Shown here: positions 1 through 8,478 of the stretch, in pieces
How positions within the stretch are numbered: position 1 is the first letter of the stretch
How the letters are laid out: every line of letters starts with the position of its first letter
Origin: Martinezella rhizogenes
GTDB lineage: Bacteria; Pseudomonadota; Alphaproteobacteria; Rhizobiales; Rhizobiaceae
Assembly (NCBI RefSeq): GCF_007002745.1
Contig: NZ_SGNY01000001.1
Location: forward strand, 558,001 to 622,000
DNA length: 64,000 bases
Reading direction: 5' to 3'
Translations under genes and position numbers: made by a program
Notes under the pieces: model-generated
What the model was told of the DNA's origin: nothing
The model's input: the letters and a program-made list of their open reading frames with translations, nothing else
Databases searched by the model: none

Positions 1-723
1 GCGATGATCGAAAAGGAACCGGTCACCATCGTCATTTCGCAGAAGGGCTGGATCAGGGCGTTGAAGGGCCACATGTCCGATACGTCGACCCTGACCTTCA
101 AGGAAGGCGACGGCCCGAAGCTTGCCTTCCCGGCGCAGACCACCGACAAGCTGCTGCTTTTGACCACCGGCGGCAAGGCCTATACGCTCGGCGCCGACAA
201 GCTGCCGGGTGGGCGCGGCCATGGCGAGCCGATCCGCATCATGGTCGACATGGAGAACGATCAGGACATCCTGACCGCCTTCGTCCATGATCCCTCACGC
301 AAGCTGTTGCTCGTCTCCACCGCTGGCAACGGTTTCATCGTGGCGGAAAGCGAAATGGTCGCAAATACCCGCAAGGGCAAGCAGATCATGAATGTCTCCA
401 TGCCTGACGAAGCCAAGCTCGCGGTGCCGGTGACGGGTGATCATGTCGCTGTCGTTGGCGAAAACCGCAAGCTGTTGGCCTTCCCGCTGTCGCAAGTGCC
501 GGAAATGTCGCGCGGCAAGGGCGTGCGCCTGCAGCGCTATAAGGATGGCGGCGTTGTCGACGTTAAATGTTTCGCGCTTGCCGAAGGCTTGTCCTGGTCC
601 GACACGGCCGGGCGTCTCTTCAACAAGGTGGGTGAAGAACTGCGCGAATGGCTGGCCGACCGTGCCACCGTTGGCCGCACCGTGCCGAAGGGTTTTCCAC
701 GTAGCGGGAAATTTGGCGGGTAA
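1..723 (+). CDS. parC: DNA topoisomerase IV subunit A, C-terminal part (partial)
   Basis: Open from the left edge; only the last 240 residues are present. They hold the repeated beta-pinwheel blades of the GyrA/ParC C-terminal domain, which wraps DNA and steers strand passage (blades contain segments such as [30 protein letters not shown] and [16 protein letters not shown]). The breakage-reunion domain with the active tyrosine lies outside the window. ParC is preferred over GyrA because there is no clear GyrA-box or acidic tail and the protein ends in a basic [12 protein letters not shown]. ParC acts with ParE to decatenate daughter chromosomes. The stop lies 3 bp from the end of the convergent doc gene. 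Confidence 0.88.
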   Translation, partial: AMIEKEPVTIVISQKGWIRALKGHMSDTSTLTFKEGDGPKLAFPAQTTDKLLLLTTGGKAYTLGADKLPGGRGHGEPIRIMVDMENDQDILTAFVHDPSRKLLLVSTAGNGFIVAESEMVANTRKGKQIMNVSMPDEAKLAVPVTGDHVAVVGENRKLLAFPLSQVPEMSRGKGVRLQRYKDGGVVDVKCFALAEGLSWSDTAGRLFNKVGEELREWLADRATVGRTVPKGFPRSGKFGG

Positions 724-726
724 GAG

Positions 727-1116
727 TTACGGGTATGGGACGATATGATCTTTGAGGAACCGGCTCACGCCATCCTCATCGATCTCTCCAGAAGCGACGG
801 CCATAACGAATTGGTAGAGATGTGCTTCTTCCGTTTGGATCATGAAGCCGTTTTCCATCAGGAAAATACCGGCGGTCACGATAGCGATCCGCTTATTGCC
901 ATCGAGAAACGCATGATTTCTCGCCAGTCCAAAAAGATAGGCCGCTGCGAGATCGCAAACGTGGCCGCAGCCATAGTCAGCTTTGTTGATGGGTCGGTTT
1001 AAAGCCGAATCCAGCATGCCTTCGTCACGCAGCCCGTGAATGCCCCCGAAATTATCGATTTGCATTTTGTGAAGCTGCTTGACGGTCTTGACGTCCAGGA
1101 AAATAAACTCGGTCAT
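727..1116 (-). CDS. doc: Doc-type (death-on-curing) toxin of a type II toxin-antitoxin pair
   Basis: 129 residues with the Fic/Doc signature HAFLDGNKR at about residues 68-76. The lysine in NKR, where AMP-transferring Fic enzymes have glycine (NGR), marks the Doc branch, whose studied member phosphorylates EF-Tu and arrests translation. The N-terminal IFLDVKTVKQLHKMQI and LRDEGMLDSALNRP segments are also typical of Doc. Its start overlaps the antitoxin stop by 4 bp (ATGA), so the pair is translationally coupled and the antitoxin is made first. The partner is AbrB-like rather than the classic Phd. Activity is inferred from family motifs only. Confidence 0.9.
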   Translation of the reverse strand: MTEFIFLDVKTVKQLHKMQIDNFGGIHGLRDEGMLDSALNRPINKADYGCGHVCDLAAAYLFGLARNHAFLDGNKRIAIVTAGIFLMENGFMIQTEEAHLYQFVMAVASGEIDEDGVSRFLKDHIVPYP

Positions 1117-1334
1117 TCAGCGAGTTTCTTCAAGGCTACCTTGTATTTATCCATGAAGACGCGTGCATGTTCTAGTTGACGTGCGAAGGCTTCGTCTGCA
1201 ACGCGCACACGCAGCTCACCGTTGCTTTCGTCGAGGTCAAGCGTGTCGCCTGCCTTAACGCCCATGCGCTCCAGAACTTCCTTGGGGATAATGATGCCTT
1301 CGGAATTACCGATTCTGCGCACCGTCACGTTCAT
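1113..1334 (-). CDS. AbrB/MazE-family antitoxin
   Basis: 73 residues from the ATG at 1334; an upstream in-frame ATG at 1349 would add MEYLA but sits at the edge of the promoter. The N-terminal half is a SpoVT/AbrB swapped-hairpin DNA-binding domain (VRRIGNSEGIIIPKEVLERMGVKAGDTLDL). The C-terminal half is a charged helix (FARQLEHARVFMDKYKVALKKLAE) expected to bind and neutralise the Doc toxin encoded immediately downstream. Proteins of this kind usually repress their own operon, and the palindromes upstream (1350-1401) are the obvious operator. AbrB-Doc pairings occur in alphaproteobacteria; the pairing here is inferred from overlap and order. Confidence 0.88.
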   Translation of the reverse strand: MNVTVRRIGNSEGIIIPKEVLERMGVKAGDTLDLDESNGELRVRVADEAFARQLEHARVFMDKYKVALKKLAE

Positions 1335-1349
1335 AGCTAGATACTCCAT

Positions 1350-1401
1350 GTTATAACGGCGTTATAACATTGCTGAGGCGTTGTTGCAACGGAGTTGCAA
1401 C
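1350..1401 (-). promoter_or_regulatory. Toxin-antitoxin promoter with paired 8-bp palindromic operators
   Basis: Two palindrome pairs stand 33 bp apart: GTTATAAC-GGC-GTTATAAC (1350-1368) and GTTGCAAC-GGA-GTTGCAAC (1383-1401). Each 8-mer is its own reverse complement. Read on the minus strand, TTGCAA (1389-1384) and TATAAC (1366-1361) form a -35/-10 pair with a 17-bp spacer, so each promoter element lies inside an operator palindrome. A dimeric AbrB-type antitoxin bound to both pairs would sit on one DNA face and cover both hexamers. The sequence symmetry is direct; the binding is inferred. Confidence 0.75.
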
Positions 1402-1408
1402 ACTGCGC

Positions 1409-2167
1409 TCAAACGGGGTCTGGCTCGTAAACCTCCCACCCGCGCGGCGTCAGATGTTCCTGCGGGTGGTAGCGGGTCTTGTAGCCCATCTTTTCCGAAC
1501 CATCGACCCAGTAGCCGAGATAGACATGCGGCAGGCCAAGCCCGCGGGTGCGGGTGATGTGATCGATGATCATGAAGGTGCCGAGCGAGCGCTTTTCGAG
1601 ATCGGGATTAAAGAAGGAATAGACCATCGACAGGCCGTCGCTCATCACGTCACTGAGCGCCACGGCCAGCAACTCGCCGCGTTTGCTGGAATCAATGCCG
1701 GAGCCCGGTTCGCGCACGCGGTATTCGATGATGCGGGTGTTCACATGCGTGTCTTCGACCATGATCGCATAGTCCAGCGCCGACATGTCGGACATGCCGC
1801 CAGACTGGTGGCGGTGATCCAGATAACGGCGGAACAGGGAGAACTGCTCGGTGGAAGGTTCGGCGGCGTGAACGGTGGCGACGACATCCTTGTTGATGGA
1901 CAACACGCGTCGCATCGATTTCGTCGGCTGGAACTGCTCGGTCAGGATACGCACGGAAACGCAGGCGCGGCAGTTTTCGCAGGCCGGGCGATAGGCGATG
2001 TTTTGCGAACGCCTGAAGCCGCCCTGGGTCAGAAGGTCGTTCATTTCCGAGGCGCGCGGGCCAACCAGATGCGTAAAGACCTTCCGCTCCATCTGGTTCG
2101 GCAGATAGGGGCAGGTGGCCGGCGCCGTAAGATAGAATTGGGGGGAGGGCGTCGCCTGCGTGTTCAT
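1409..2167 (-). CDS. bpt: Aspartate/glutamate leucyl-tRNA-protein transferase (Bpt/ATE family)
   Basis: Transfers leucine from Leu-tRNA to N-terminal Asp or Glu, creating an N-degron recognised by ClpS/ClpAP. 252 residues from the ATG at 2167, the usual length for bacterial Bpt. The N-terminal ATE domain shows [10 protein letters not shown] and the cysteine cluster [11 protein letters not shown]; the C-terminal GNAT-like domain shows the [18 protein letters not shown] and [18 protein letters not shown] signatures. A longer ORF begins at 2218, but its extra residues are not conserved in character. The RDD gene lies upstream on the same strand. Older annotations call this family arginyltransferase. 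Confidence 0.93.
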   Translation of the reverse strand: MNTQATPSPQFYLTAPATCPYLPNQMERKVFTHLVGPRASEMNDLLTQGGFRRSQNIAYRPACENCRACVSVRILTEQFQPTKSMRRVLSINKDVVATVHAAEPSTEQFSLFRRYLDHRHQSGGMSDMSALDYAIMVEDTHVNTRIIEYRVREPGSGIDSSKRGELLAVALSDVMSDGLSMVYSFFNPDLEKRSLGTFMIIDHITRTRGLGLPHVYLGYWVDGSEKMGYKTRYHPQEHLTPRGWEVYEPDPV

Positions 2168-2345
2168 CGAACCGTGATCGCCTCCTGCGTCTGTTATGAA
2201 AGCGCGCCGCGATTTCACGGGGTTGGCGGCGGCGCTTCAAGCGACATGCATAATGTCACAGAATGGCAAAATGACGGAAAACGTCAACTGCGGGATGAGG
2301 TATTTACCGCCTTTAAAAGGCACGTTTTCGTGGCTTCATGCGATA

Positions 2346-2804
2346 TCAGCGTGTCCTGACCATGACGGTGCCGAGCAGGAAGTCGTGAACGAGGCGCGAG
2401 CGCTCGGTAAACAGGCCTGCCAGAAGAATCAAAGGCGTCAGAACCGAGTTGATGACCCAGAACAGCACGATGTGCACGGTCGCCAGCAGAAAATCGATTC
2501 GCCGTCCATCCATGCGCGCCATGGCGATGCCCATCGCCCGCATGCCGGGTGTGGCCTGCGAGGGACCGCCGAGCGATACGCCGAAATAAAGCACCGCGAC
2601 GATGACGAACAGCGCCGGGTAGAGGAAAAAGCCGAGACCCAGCGTGATCACGCCGAGAAAGAAGACAATCACGGCGGCCGGAATGCAAAGCAGCAGAACG
2701 ATCGCATAATCGATCAGGAACGCGAAGACGCGCCGGCTCAGGACGCCGCTATAGGCGCGCCAGTCGTCCGGTGCGGCATAAGTGGGGTTCTGGTCGAGGC
2801 TCAT
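2346..2804 (-). CDS. RDD-family membrane protein
   Basis: 152 residues with the RDD fold: an Arg/Asp-rich first helix (LSRRVFAFLIDYAIVLLLCIPAAVI), then a second hydrophobic segment, a glycine-rich turn (GGPSQATPGMRAMGIAMARMDG) and a final helix followed by RSRLVHDFLLGTVMV. Three to four membrane segments are expected. The function of most RDD proteins is unknown; some have been linked to ion antiport. It lies between bpt and hemB, both on the same strand, with gaps of about 100-180 bp, so co-transcription is possible but not shown. Confidence 0.85.
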   Translation of the reverse strand: MSLDQNPTYAAPDDWRAYSGVLSRRVFAFLIDYAIVLLLCIPAAVIVFFLGVITLGLGFFLYPALFVIVAVLYFGVSLGGPSQATPGMRAMGIAMARMDGRRIDFLLATVHIVLFWVINSVLTPLILLAGLFTERSRLVHDFLLGTVMVRTR

Positions 2805-2902
2805 CTTTCGTTTTCTCCTGAAAAGGTCTGACAGCGCGGCTTATATGCCGTGTCAGCAGACAATATGGGAAGAAAACGACCGAATACAATAAGAGGTGGC
2901 CG

Positions 2903-3916
2903 TCAGCCCTTTGCGAGTTTGCGTGCAGCCTCGATGGCGAAATAGCTCAAGATGCCATCGCAGCCTGCGCGCTTGAAACAGAGAAGTGTTTCCATCATCA
3001 CCCGTTCGCCGTCGATCCAGCCATTCATGGCCGCCGCCTTGATCTGGGTATATTCGCCGGACACCTGATAGGCGAAAGTCGGCAGCCCAAAATTCTCCTT
3101 CAGCCGCCAGCAGATGTCGAGATAGGGCAGGCCGGGTTTGACCATCAGCATATCCGCGCCTTCCTCCACATCGAGCGCCGCATCACGGATCGCTTCCATG
3201 CCGTTGGCAGGGCTGATGTAATAGCTATTCTTGTCGCCCTTCAGCAGGCCGGCCGTGGAGATGGCCTCGCGATAGGGGCCATAATAGCCGGAGGCGAATT
3301 TCGTTGCGTAAGCCATGATGCCGACATTCTGGTGCCCGGCGGCATCAAGACCGCGACGAATAGCGCCGATGCGGCCATCCATCATCTCAGACGGAGAGAT
3401 AATGTCCGAACCGGCCTCGGCCTGCAGGATCGCCGCCCTGACGACCTGATCGACCGTCTCGTCATTGACGATCTCGTCGCCGCGCAGAATGCCGTCATGC
3501 CCGTGGCTGGTGAAGGGGTCGAGCGCGACATCGGTGATCATGCCGATATTTGGAACGGCTTTTTTGACCGCGATCGTCGCCTGATTGATGAGATTGTTGG
3601 CCTCGAGCGCATTAGAGCCGGTCTCGTCACGCAGATCCATCTCGATATTCGGGAAGGTGGCGATTGCCGGAATGCCGAGGTCGGCGGCTTCCTTCGCCGC
3701 TTCGACGAGCTTGTCGATACTCATGCGGTTGACGCCGGGCATCGCCGGAATGGGATCGAGGATATTGCTGCCGGGTACGATGAAGACCGGCCAGATGAGA
3801 TCGTCGACGGTCAGGCGGTTCTCCTGCACCAGACGGCGCGTCCAATCCGCCTTGCGATTGCGCCGCATGCGGCGATGGCCGGTGATCTCGTCGACCAGAT
3901 GCGTTTTGTCCTGCAT
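2903..3916 (-). CDS. hemB: Delta-aminolevulinic acid dehydratase (porphobilinogen synthase)
   Basis: Condenses two 5-aminolevulinate molecules to porphobilinogen in haem, cobalamin and sirohaem synthesis. 337 residues from the ATG at 3916, which has a GAAGGA ribosome site; a 41-residue upstream extension is open but unlikely. Both Schiff-base lysines are visible (in MAYATKFASGYYGPYREA and in MLMVKPGLPYLDI). The metal site reads DVALDPFTSHGHDG, with aspartates and alanine in place of the three zinc cysteines, so this is the Mg-dependent type known from rhizobia. It diverges from the DUF6163 gene across 184 bp. Confidence 0.97.
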   Translation of the reverse strand: MQDKTHLVDEITGHRRMRRNRKADWTRRLVQENRLTVDDLIWPVFIVPGSNILDPIPAMPGVNRMSIDKLVEAAKEAADLGIPAIATFPNIEMDLRDETGSNALEANNLINQATIAVKKAVPNIGMITDVALDPFTSHGHDGILRGDEIVNDETVDQVVRAAILQAEAGSDIISPSEMMDGRIGAIRRGLDAAGHQNVGIMAYATKFASGYYGPYREAISTAGLLKGDKNSYYISPANGMEAIRDAALDVEEGADMLMVKPGLPYLDICWRLKENFGLPTFAYQVSGEYTQIKAAAMNGWIDGERVMMETLLCFKRAGCDGILSYFAIEAARKLAKG

Positions 3917-4100
3917 GTCAGAATGTCCTTCGGTCAAATTTCGCAAGCTGCATAACATGAAGCATGCGCCGTGCGAATGCGACAATGTCGCCCTGGCTTT
4001 CCCTCTTGCCTGCCTTGCCGGGAAGCGATGCTTTGACAAGGTAGACCACCGGATTCAATATGGGCTGGTCGCCCGCCCGTCGAGACCGTATCTTCCGGCC

Positions 4101-4538
4101 ATGGAACCTGATTCTCAACCTCTGCCGAAGCGTCCGCTTACGGAAATCCTCTTTCTGGTCTTCATGAGGCTGGTCGCGGTCTCCTGTTTCTGGTTCGGCC
4201 TGCAATATTGGGCAATGCTCACGGGGTACTCGCTGGGCGGGCAGGGGCGGTTCGATATGCTGAACCTGCCCTGGCGGGTGGCGGGCAGTGCACTGGCGGT
4301 TATTTTCCCGGTTGCGGCCCTTGGTCTCTGGCTTGGCGCCTCCTGGGGCGCGGTCATGTGGGTCATGGGCGCGGGTGCGCAGATCGCCATGTATAAGGTA
4401 TGGCCACATATCTTCGGCGCCAACACGCTGGTACCCGTCATGCACGGTCTCGTGGCAACCATTTATATACTATTTCTGGTCGCTTTCTGGCTGGATCACC
4501 GCCAGAATGAAGAACGCGCAAGAATTGATTTACCATAA
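4101..4538 (+). CDS. DUF6163-family inner-membrane protein
   Basis: 145 residues starting MEPDSQPLPKRPLTEILFLV. Four hydrophobic stretches (roughly residues 15-40, 58-78, 82-100 and 112-132) predict a four-helix membrane protein with a short charged C-terminus (HRQNEERARIDLP). I recognise it only as the rhizobial DUF6163 type; no function is known to me. It lies between hemB (divergent) and ldtR (same strand) and is closed off by its own terminator at 4552, so it is probably a single-gene unit. Confidence 0.75.
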   Translation: MEPDSQPLPKRPLTEILFLVFMRLVAVSCFWFGLQYWAMLTGYSLGGQGRFDMLNLPWRVAGSALAVIFPVAALGLWLGASWGAVMWVMGAGAQIAMYKVWPHIFGANTLVPVMHGLVATIYILFLVAFWLDHRQNEERARIDLP

Positions 4539-4551
4539 GAATAAAGCAATG

Positions 4552-4575
4552 CGGCCTGTTTTCAGGCCGTTTTTT
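4552..4575 (+). terminator. Intrinsic terminator after the DUF6163 gene
   Basis: A perfect 7-bp stem CGGCCTG/CAGGCCG with a TTTT loop is followed directly by six T residues, 14 bp after the stop codon. Confidence 0.85.
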
Positions 4576-4769
4576 ATCTCTAAGTCATTGATTTATAATG
4601 CGTGGCCTCTGACCATTCCCGCTTCGCCACAAGTTGGGTCCTCCTGGGAAAATGCAGGTAACCATTTGTTAATCGTAGCTTTTAAGTAGAATTTTATGCG
4701 CATTGATTAGGTTCTCACTCAAGGCGGGAGACAAACAAACACACCGCCAAACAAAACAGTGAGGCAGTC

Positions 4770-5282
4770 ATGATCAATAGCAAAGTTAAGCCGCAGGCCG
4801 TTGTTGCCGACGCACACGAAGATACCATCCGTTCGCTCTACATGGAGTCGCTGCATCTGGTGGAACGTCTCCACCGCCGCCTCCTCGATGTCATCAAGGA
4901 CGAGTTCGATCGTCAGGGTCGTGATGACGTCAACGCCGTACAGGCTCTGCTGCTGTTCAACATCGGCAATTCCGAATTGACGGCCGGTGAACTTCGTTCC
5001 CGCGGTTATTACCTCGGCTCGAACGTTTCCTACAACGTCAAGAAGCTGGTCGACCTCGGTCTCATCAACCACCAGCGCTCGCGTGTCGACCGCCGCTCGG
5101 TCCGCATCAGCCTGACCGAAGAAGGCCAGGCCATCGCCGAAACGGTTGCCCGCCTTTATGAACGCCACGTCGGCTCGATCGAAAAGGTCGGCGGCATCGG
5201 CACCGGCGAGTTCTCCGAAATGAACAAGCTGCTGCAGCGCCTCGATCGCTTCTGGAACGACTCGATCGCTTATCGTCTCTAA
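4770..5282 (+). CDS. ldtR: MarR-family regulator of L,D-transpeptidase, LdtR
   Basis: 170 residues with a MarR winged helix: dimer helix at the N-terminus, recognition region LTAGELRSRGYYLGSNVSYNVKKLVDLGLINHQRSRVDRRS split across residues ~70-110, and a C-terminal dimer helix ending RLDRFWNDSIAYRL. It matches LdtR, characterised in Liberibacter and Sinorhizobium, which controls ldtP and stress tolerance through cell-wall remodelling. The target-type gene ldtP follows on the same strand 374 bp downstream. A 10-bp motif, TTTGTTAATC, occurs upstream of both genes (4665 and 5595) and could be a shared control site. Confidence 0.9.
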   Translation: MINSKVKPQAVVADAHEDTIRSLYMESLHLVERLHRRLLDVIKDEFDRQGRDDVNAVQALLLFNIGNSELTAGELRSRGYYLGSNVSYNVKKLVDLGLINHQRSRVDRRSVRISLTEEGQAIAETVARLYERHVGSIEKVGGIGTGEFSEMNKLLQRLDRFWNDSIAYRL

Positions 5283-5656
5283 TATCCGCGACGGGTTCAC
5301 TGTTTAAGCCGGGGGCATCGCTTTGCCTCCGGCTTGCGGATTCCGTGCAACGCCGGCGCTTGTTTTTCATGTCAAGCCCGTTGCCTTATCCGAGCCTTCG
5401 CCTTTGTTTTCAGGCAACACAGCTTTGTGAGAAAAGGCTCGTGACACGAATTGGCCATATTGATATGGGACCGGCAAGGGTGAGGGAGCCGGCTGTTTCT
5501 CCTGCTGTCGCGGCAAGTCCCGACTGTTCCGCCAGACTGTAGCGCCCAGACCCTGGGCCTCGAGCATTACCGGCCGGCAGGCACGTTGTACGTGTTTGTT
5601 AATCATATTGATTTAGGCATTGTTGAGAATGCCGAAGAGAGTGGCTGGTAGGTAGA
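5283..5656 (+). other. 374-bp ldtR-ldtP intergenic region
   Basis: It begins with a hairpin after ldtR (5308-5333: GCCGGGGGCA pairing with TGCCTCCGGC, one wobble), which may end transcription though no T-run follows. The distal part is AT-richer and carries TTTGTTAATC at 5595-5604, also present upstream of ldtR. No ORF here looks coding. It is presumably the ldtP promoter region. Confidence 0.6.
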
Positions 5657-6988
5657 ATGACAAAGAAATCCGTTTCCGATTCCGTATCGCGCCGCGCGCT
5701 TCTGCGCTCAGCCGTTTCCGTTGGTGTTGCAGCACTTGCCGCGCCGGCCTTGGCGCAAAATGCGCTGAACGACCTCATGGGTTCGTCACGCCGCGGCAAC
5801 TGGGATGACCAGTTCGACGCCAATACGTCGCGTTCCGCCGTCGGCGTCGTTTCCAACAATCCGGTTCTCGGCCGGGAAGCGCCGGTCTACATGCAGCAGG
5901 CGATCATGCAATATCAGCAGATCGTCCAGAATGGCGGCTGGCCGGATGTGCCCGTCAGCCAGCAGCGCCTTCAGATCGGCGTCTCTGACCCCTCCGTACA
6001 GGCGCTTCGCCAGCGACTGATGGTGTCTGGCGACCTGCCGCGCGAAGCCGGTATTTCCAGCGCCTTCGATAGTTACGTCGATGGTGCGCTGAAACGCTTC
6101 CAGGCCCGCCATGGTCTTCCGGCTGATGGTGTCAGCGGTGAATATACCACCAAGGCGCTCAATGTTTCGGCCCAGATTCGTCTGGCGCAATTGCAGACCA
6201 ACCTTGTGCGCATTCAGTCCATGTCGGGCGATCTCGGTCCGCGTCACCTGATGGTCAATATTCCGGCCGCCGCCATCGAAGCGGTGGAGAATGAACGCGT
6301 CGTCCTGCGCAACACGGCCGTCGTCGGCCGCGCCAGCCGCCCGACACATGTCATCAATTCCAAGATTTACGAGGTCATCCTCAATCCCTACTGGACCGCG
6401 CCGCGCTCGATCATCGAGAAGGATATCGTGCCGCTGATGCAGAAGGACCCGACCTATCTGGAGCGGAACAATATCCGCCTCATCGATGGCAAGGGACAGG
6501 AAGTGCCGCCGACCGCGGTCGACTGGTTCGCGCCGAAGGCCCCGAACCTGATGTTCCGTCAGGACCCCGGCAAGATCAACGCCATGTCTTCGACGAAGAT
6601 CAACTTCCACAATCCGAACAACGAATATATGCACGACACACCGCAGCAGGGCCTGTTCAACAAGCTGATGCGTTTCGAATCCTCCGGTTGCGTGCGCGTG
6701 CAGAATGTGCGCGACCTCACAAGCTGGCTGCTGCGCGACACGCCCGGCTGGTCGCGTCAGGAAATGGAACGCGTCATCGCCACCCGCGTCAACACGCCGA
6801 TCAAGCTGGCGCAGGAAGTGCCGGTTTATTTCGTCTACATCACCGCATGGTCGGCGAAGGACGGCGTGGTGCAGTTCCGCGACGATATCTATGAAAAGGA
6901 TGGCAACGCCGAACTGGCGCTCAACACCACGAGCGGCATGGAGCAGCCGGCCGGCGCTGTTGATGACGACCTTCTGCCGCGCAACTGA
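5657..6988 (+). CDS. ldtP: Periplasmic L,D-transpeptidase with peptidoglycan-binding domain
   Basis: 443 residues. The N-terminus is a twin-arginine signal (SRRALLRSA, residues 11-19) ending in ALA-QN near residue 33, so the enzyme is likely exported folded by Tat. A peptidoglycan-binding segment (about residues 125-175, YVDGALKRFQARHGLPADG) precedes the YkuD catalytic domain with the HDTPQQGLF and SSGCVRVQN motifs; the nucleophile is Cys345. It forms 3-3 crosslinks or attaches proteins to peptidoglycan. LdtR, encoded just upstream, is the expected regulator. It is followed by a strong terminator at 7014. Confidence 0.93.
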   Translation: MTKKSVSDSVSRRALLRSAVSVGVAALAAPALAQNALNDLMGSSRRGNWDDQFDANTSRSAVGVVSNNPVLGREAPVYMQQAIMQYQQIVQNGGWPDVPVSQQRLQIGVSDPSVQALRQRLMVSGDLPREAGISSAFDSYVDGALKRFQARHGLPADGVSGEYTTKALNVSAQIRLAQLQTNLVRIQSMSGDLGPRHLMVNIPAAAIEAVENERVVLRNTAVVGRASRPTHVINSKIYEVILNPYWTAPRSIIEKDIVPLMQKDPTYLERNNIRLIDGKGQEVPPTAVDWFAPKAPNLMFRQDPGKINAMSSTKINFHNPNNEYMHDTPQQGLFNKLMRFESSGCVRVQNVRDLTSWLLRDTPGWSRQEMERVIATRVNTPIKLAQEVPVYFVYITAWSAKDGVVQFRDDIYEKDGNAELALNTTSGMEQPAGAVDDDLLPRN

Positions 6989-7013
6989 TCGGCGCTTTTA
7001 TCGATGAAAACAG

Positions 7014-7039
7014 GCCGCATCTTCGGGTGCGGCTTTTTT
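7014..7039 (+). terminator. Intrinsic terminator after ldtP
   Basis: GCCGCA/TGCGGC stem with an 8-base loop containing TTCG, then six T residues. It lies 26 bp after the ldtP stop. Confidence 0.88.
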
Positions 7040-7089
7040 CTTGACGATTTTCTGAGAACAGCTGCCGTTTTTTGTCGCAACGTCGCGTT

Positions 7090-7119
7090 TTGACGGGCAA
7101 ATCTCGCACCTCGTATTGC
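7090..7119 (+). promoter_or_regulatory. Candidate promoter for glyA
   Basis: TTGACG (7090-7095) and TATTGC (7114-7119) are separated by 18 bp and lie 58 bp before the glyA start, just beyond the ldtP terminator. The -10 is imperfect; this is the best sigma-70-like pair in the gap. Confidence 0.4.
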
Positions 7120-7176
7120 TCTTGTCCGGGCGGAACGCTAAGACGCCATCGCATTACTGTTTCAGGAGCCTTCACC

Positions 7177-8466
7177 ATGTCGAACACAGATGCTTTCTTC
7201 TCCCGTCCGCTTGCCGAAGTTGATCCGGATATTTTCGGCTCGATCGAGAAGGAACTGGGTCGCCAGCGCCACGAGATCGAACTGATCGCCTCGGAAAACA
7301 TCGTTTCCCGCGCCGTGCTTGAAGCGCAGGGTTCGATCATGACCAACAAATATGCCGAAGGTTATCCGGGCAAGCGTTATTACGGCGGTTGCCAGTTCGT
7401 CGACATTGCTGAAGAGCTTGCCATCGAGCGCGCCAAGAAGCTGTTCGGCGTCAACTTCGCCAACGTCCAGCCGAATTCCGGTTCGCAGATGAACCAGGCC
7501 GTGTTCCTCGCGCTGCTGCAGCCGGGTGATACCTTCATGGGTCTCGACCTGAACTCGGGAGGTCACCTGACCCACGGTTCGCCGGTCAACATGTCCGGCA
7601 AATGGTTCAACGTCGTGTCCTACGGCGTGCGCGAAGGCGACAACCTGCTCGACATGGACGAAGTGGAGCGCAAGGCCAAGGAAACCCGGCCGAAGCTGAT
7701 CCTCGCCGGCGGCACCGCCTATTCCCGTATCTGGGACTGGAAGCGCTTCCGCGAGATCGCCGATGAAGTCGGTGCTTACCTCATGGTCGACATGGCCCAC
7801 ATTGCCGGTCTCGTTGCCGGTGGCCAGCATCCGTCGCCGTTCCCGCACTGCCATGTCGCCACCACGACGACGCATAAGTCGCTGCGCGGCCCGCGCGGCG
7901 GCATGATCCTCACCAATGAAGAGGATCTGGCCAAGAAGTTCAATTCCGCCGTATTCCCCGGCCTGCAGGGCGGCCCGCTGATGCACGTCATCGCCGCCAA
8001 GGCCGTTGCCTTCGGTGAAGCGCTGCAGCCGGAATTCAAGGACTACGCCGCACAGGTCGTCAAGAATGCCAAGGCACTGGCCGAAACGCTGATCGAAGGC
8101 GGTCTGGATGTCGTCTCCGGCGGCACCGACAACCACCTGATGCTGGTCGATCTTCGCAAGAAGAACGCCACCGGCAAGCGTGCGGAAGCAGCCCTGGGCC
8201 GCGCCTACATCACTTGCAACAAGAACGGCATTCCTTTCGATCCGGAAAAGCCCTTCGTCACCTCCGGTGTCCGTCTTGGCACGCCGGCCGGCACGACGCG
8301 CGGTTTCAAGGAAGCGGAATTCCGCGAAATCGGCAAGCTGATCGTCGAGGTTCTCGATGGTCTGAAGGTTGCCAATTCGGACGAGGGCAACGCCTCGGTC
8401 GAAGCTGCGGTACGTGAAAAGGTCGTCGGCCTGACCGACCGTTTCCCGATGTACCCGTACATGTAA
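7177..8466 (+). CDS. glyA: Serine hydroxymethyltransferase
   Basis: PLP enzyme interconverting serine plus tetrahydrofolate with glycine plus methylene-tetrahydrofolate, the main source of one-carbon units. 429 residues from the ATG at 7177, behind a TTCAGGAG ribosome site. Motifs: LIASENIVS near the N-terminus, [11 protein letters not shown], and the PLP lysine in [14 protein letters not shown] (Lys234). Full length and intact. nrdR follows after 12 bp, so glyA heads the conserved glyA-nrdR-rib run, linking glycine/one-carbon supply with deoxynucleotide control and flavin synthesis. Confidence 0.98.
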   Translation: MSNTDAFFSRPLAEVDPDIFGSIEKELGRQRHEIELIASENIVSRAVLEAQGSIMTNKYAEGYPGKRYYGGCQFVDIAEELAIERAKKLFGVNFANVQPNSGSQMNQAVFLALLQPGDTFMGLDLNSGGHLTHGSPVNMSGKWFNVVSYGVREGDNLLDMDEVERKAKETRPKLILAGGTAYSRIWDWKRFREIADEVGAYLMVDMAHIAGLVAGGQHPSPFPHCHVATTTTHKSLRGPRGGMILTNEEDLAKKFNSAVFPGLQGGPLMHVIAAKAVAFGEALQPEFKDYAAQVVKNAKALAETLIEGGLDVVSGGTDNHLMLVDLRKKNATGKRAEAALGRAYITCNKNGIPFDPEKPFVTSGVRLGTPAGTTRGFKEAEFREIGKLIVEVLDGLKVANSDEGNASVEAAVREKVVGLTDRFPMYPYM

Positions 8467-8478
8467 GGAAAAAAGACG

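Noticed and set aside
4661..4697. CtrA-type site (TTAA-N7-TTAA) near ldtR
   Set aside because: TTAATCGTAGCTTTTAA has 9 bases, not 7, between the TTAA halves; the spacing does not fit.
5308..5333. Hairpin after ldtR considered as a full intrinsic terminator
   Set aside because: The stem is good but no T-run follows, so it is mentioned only within the intergenic entry.
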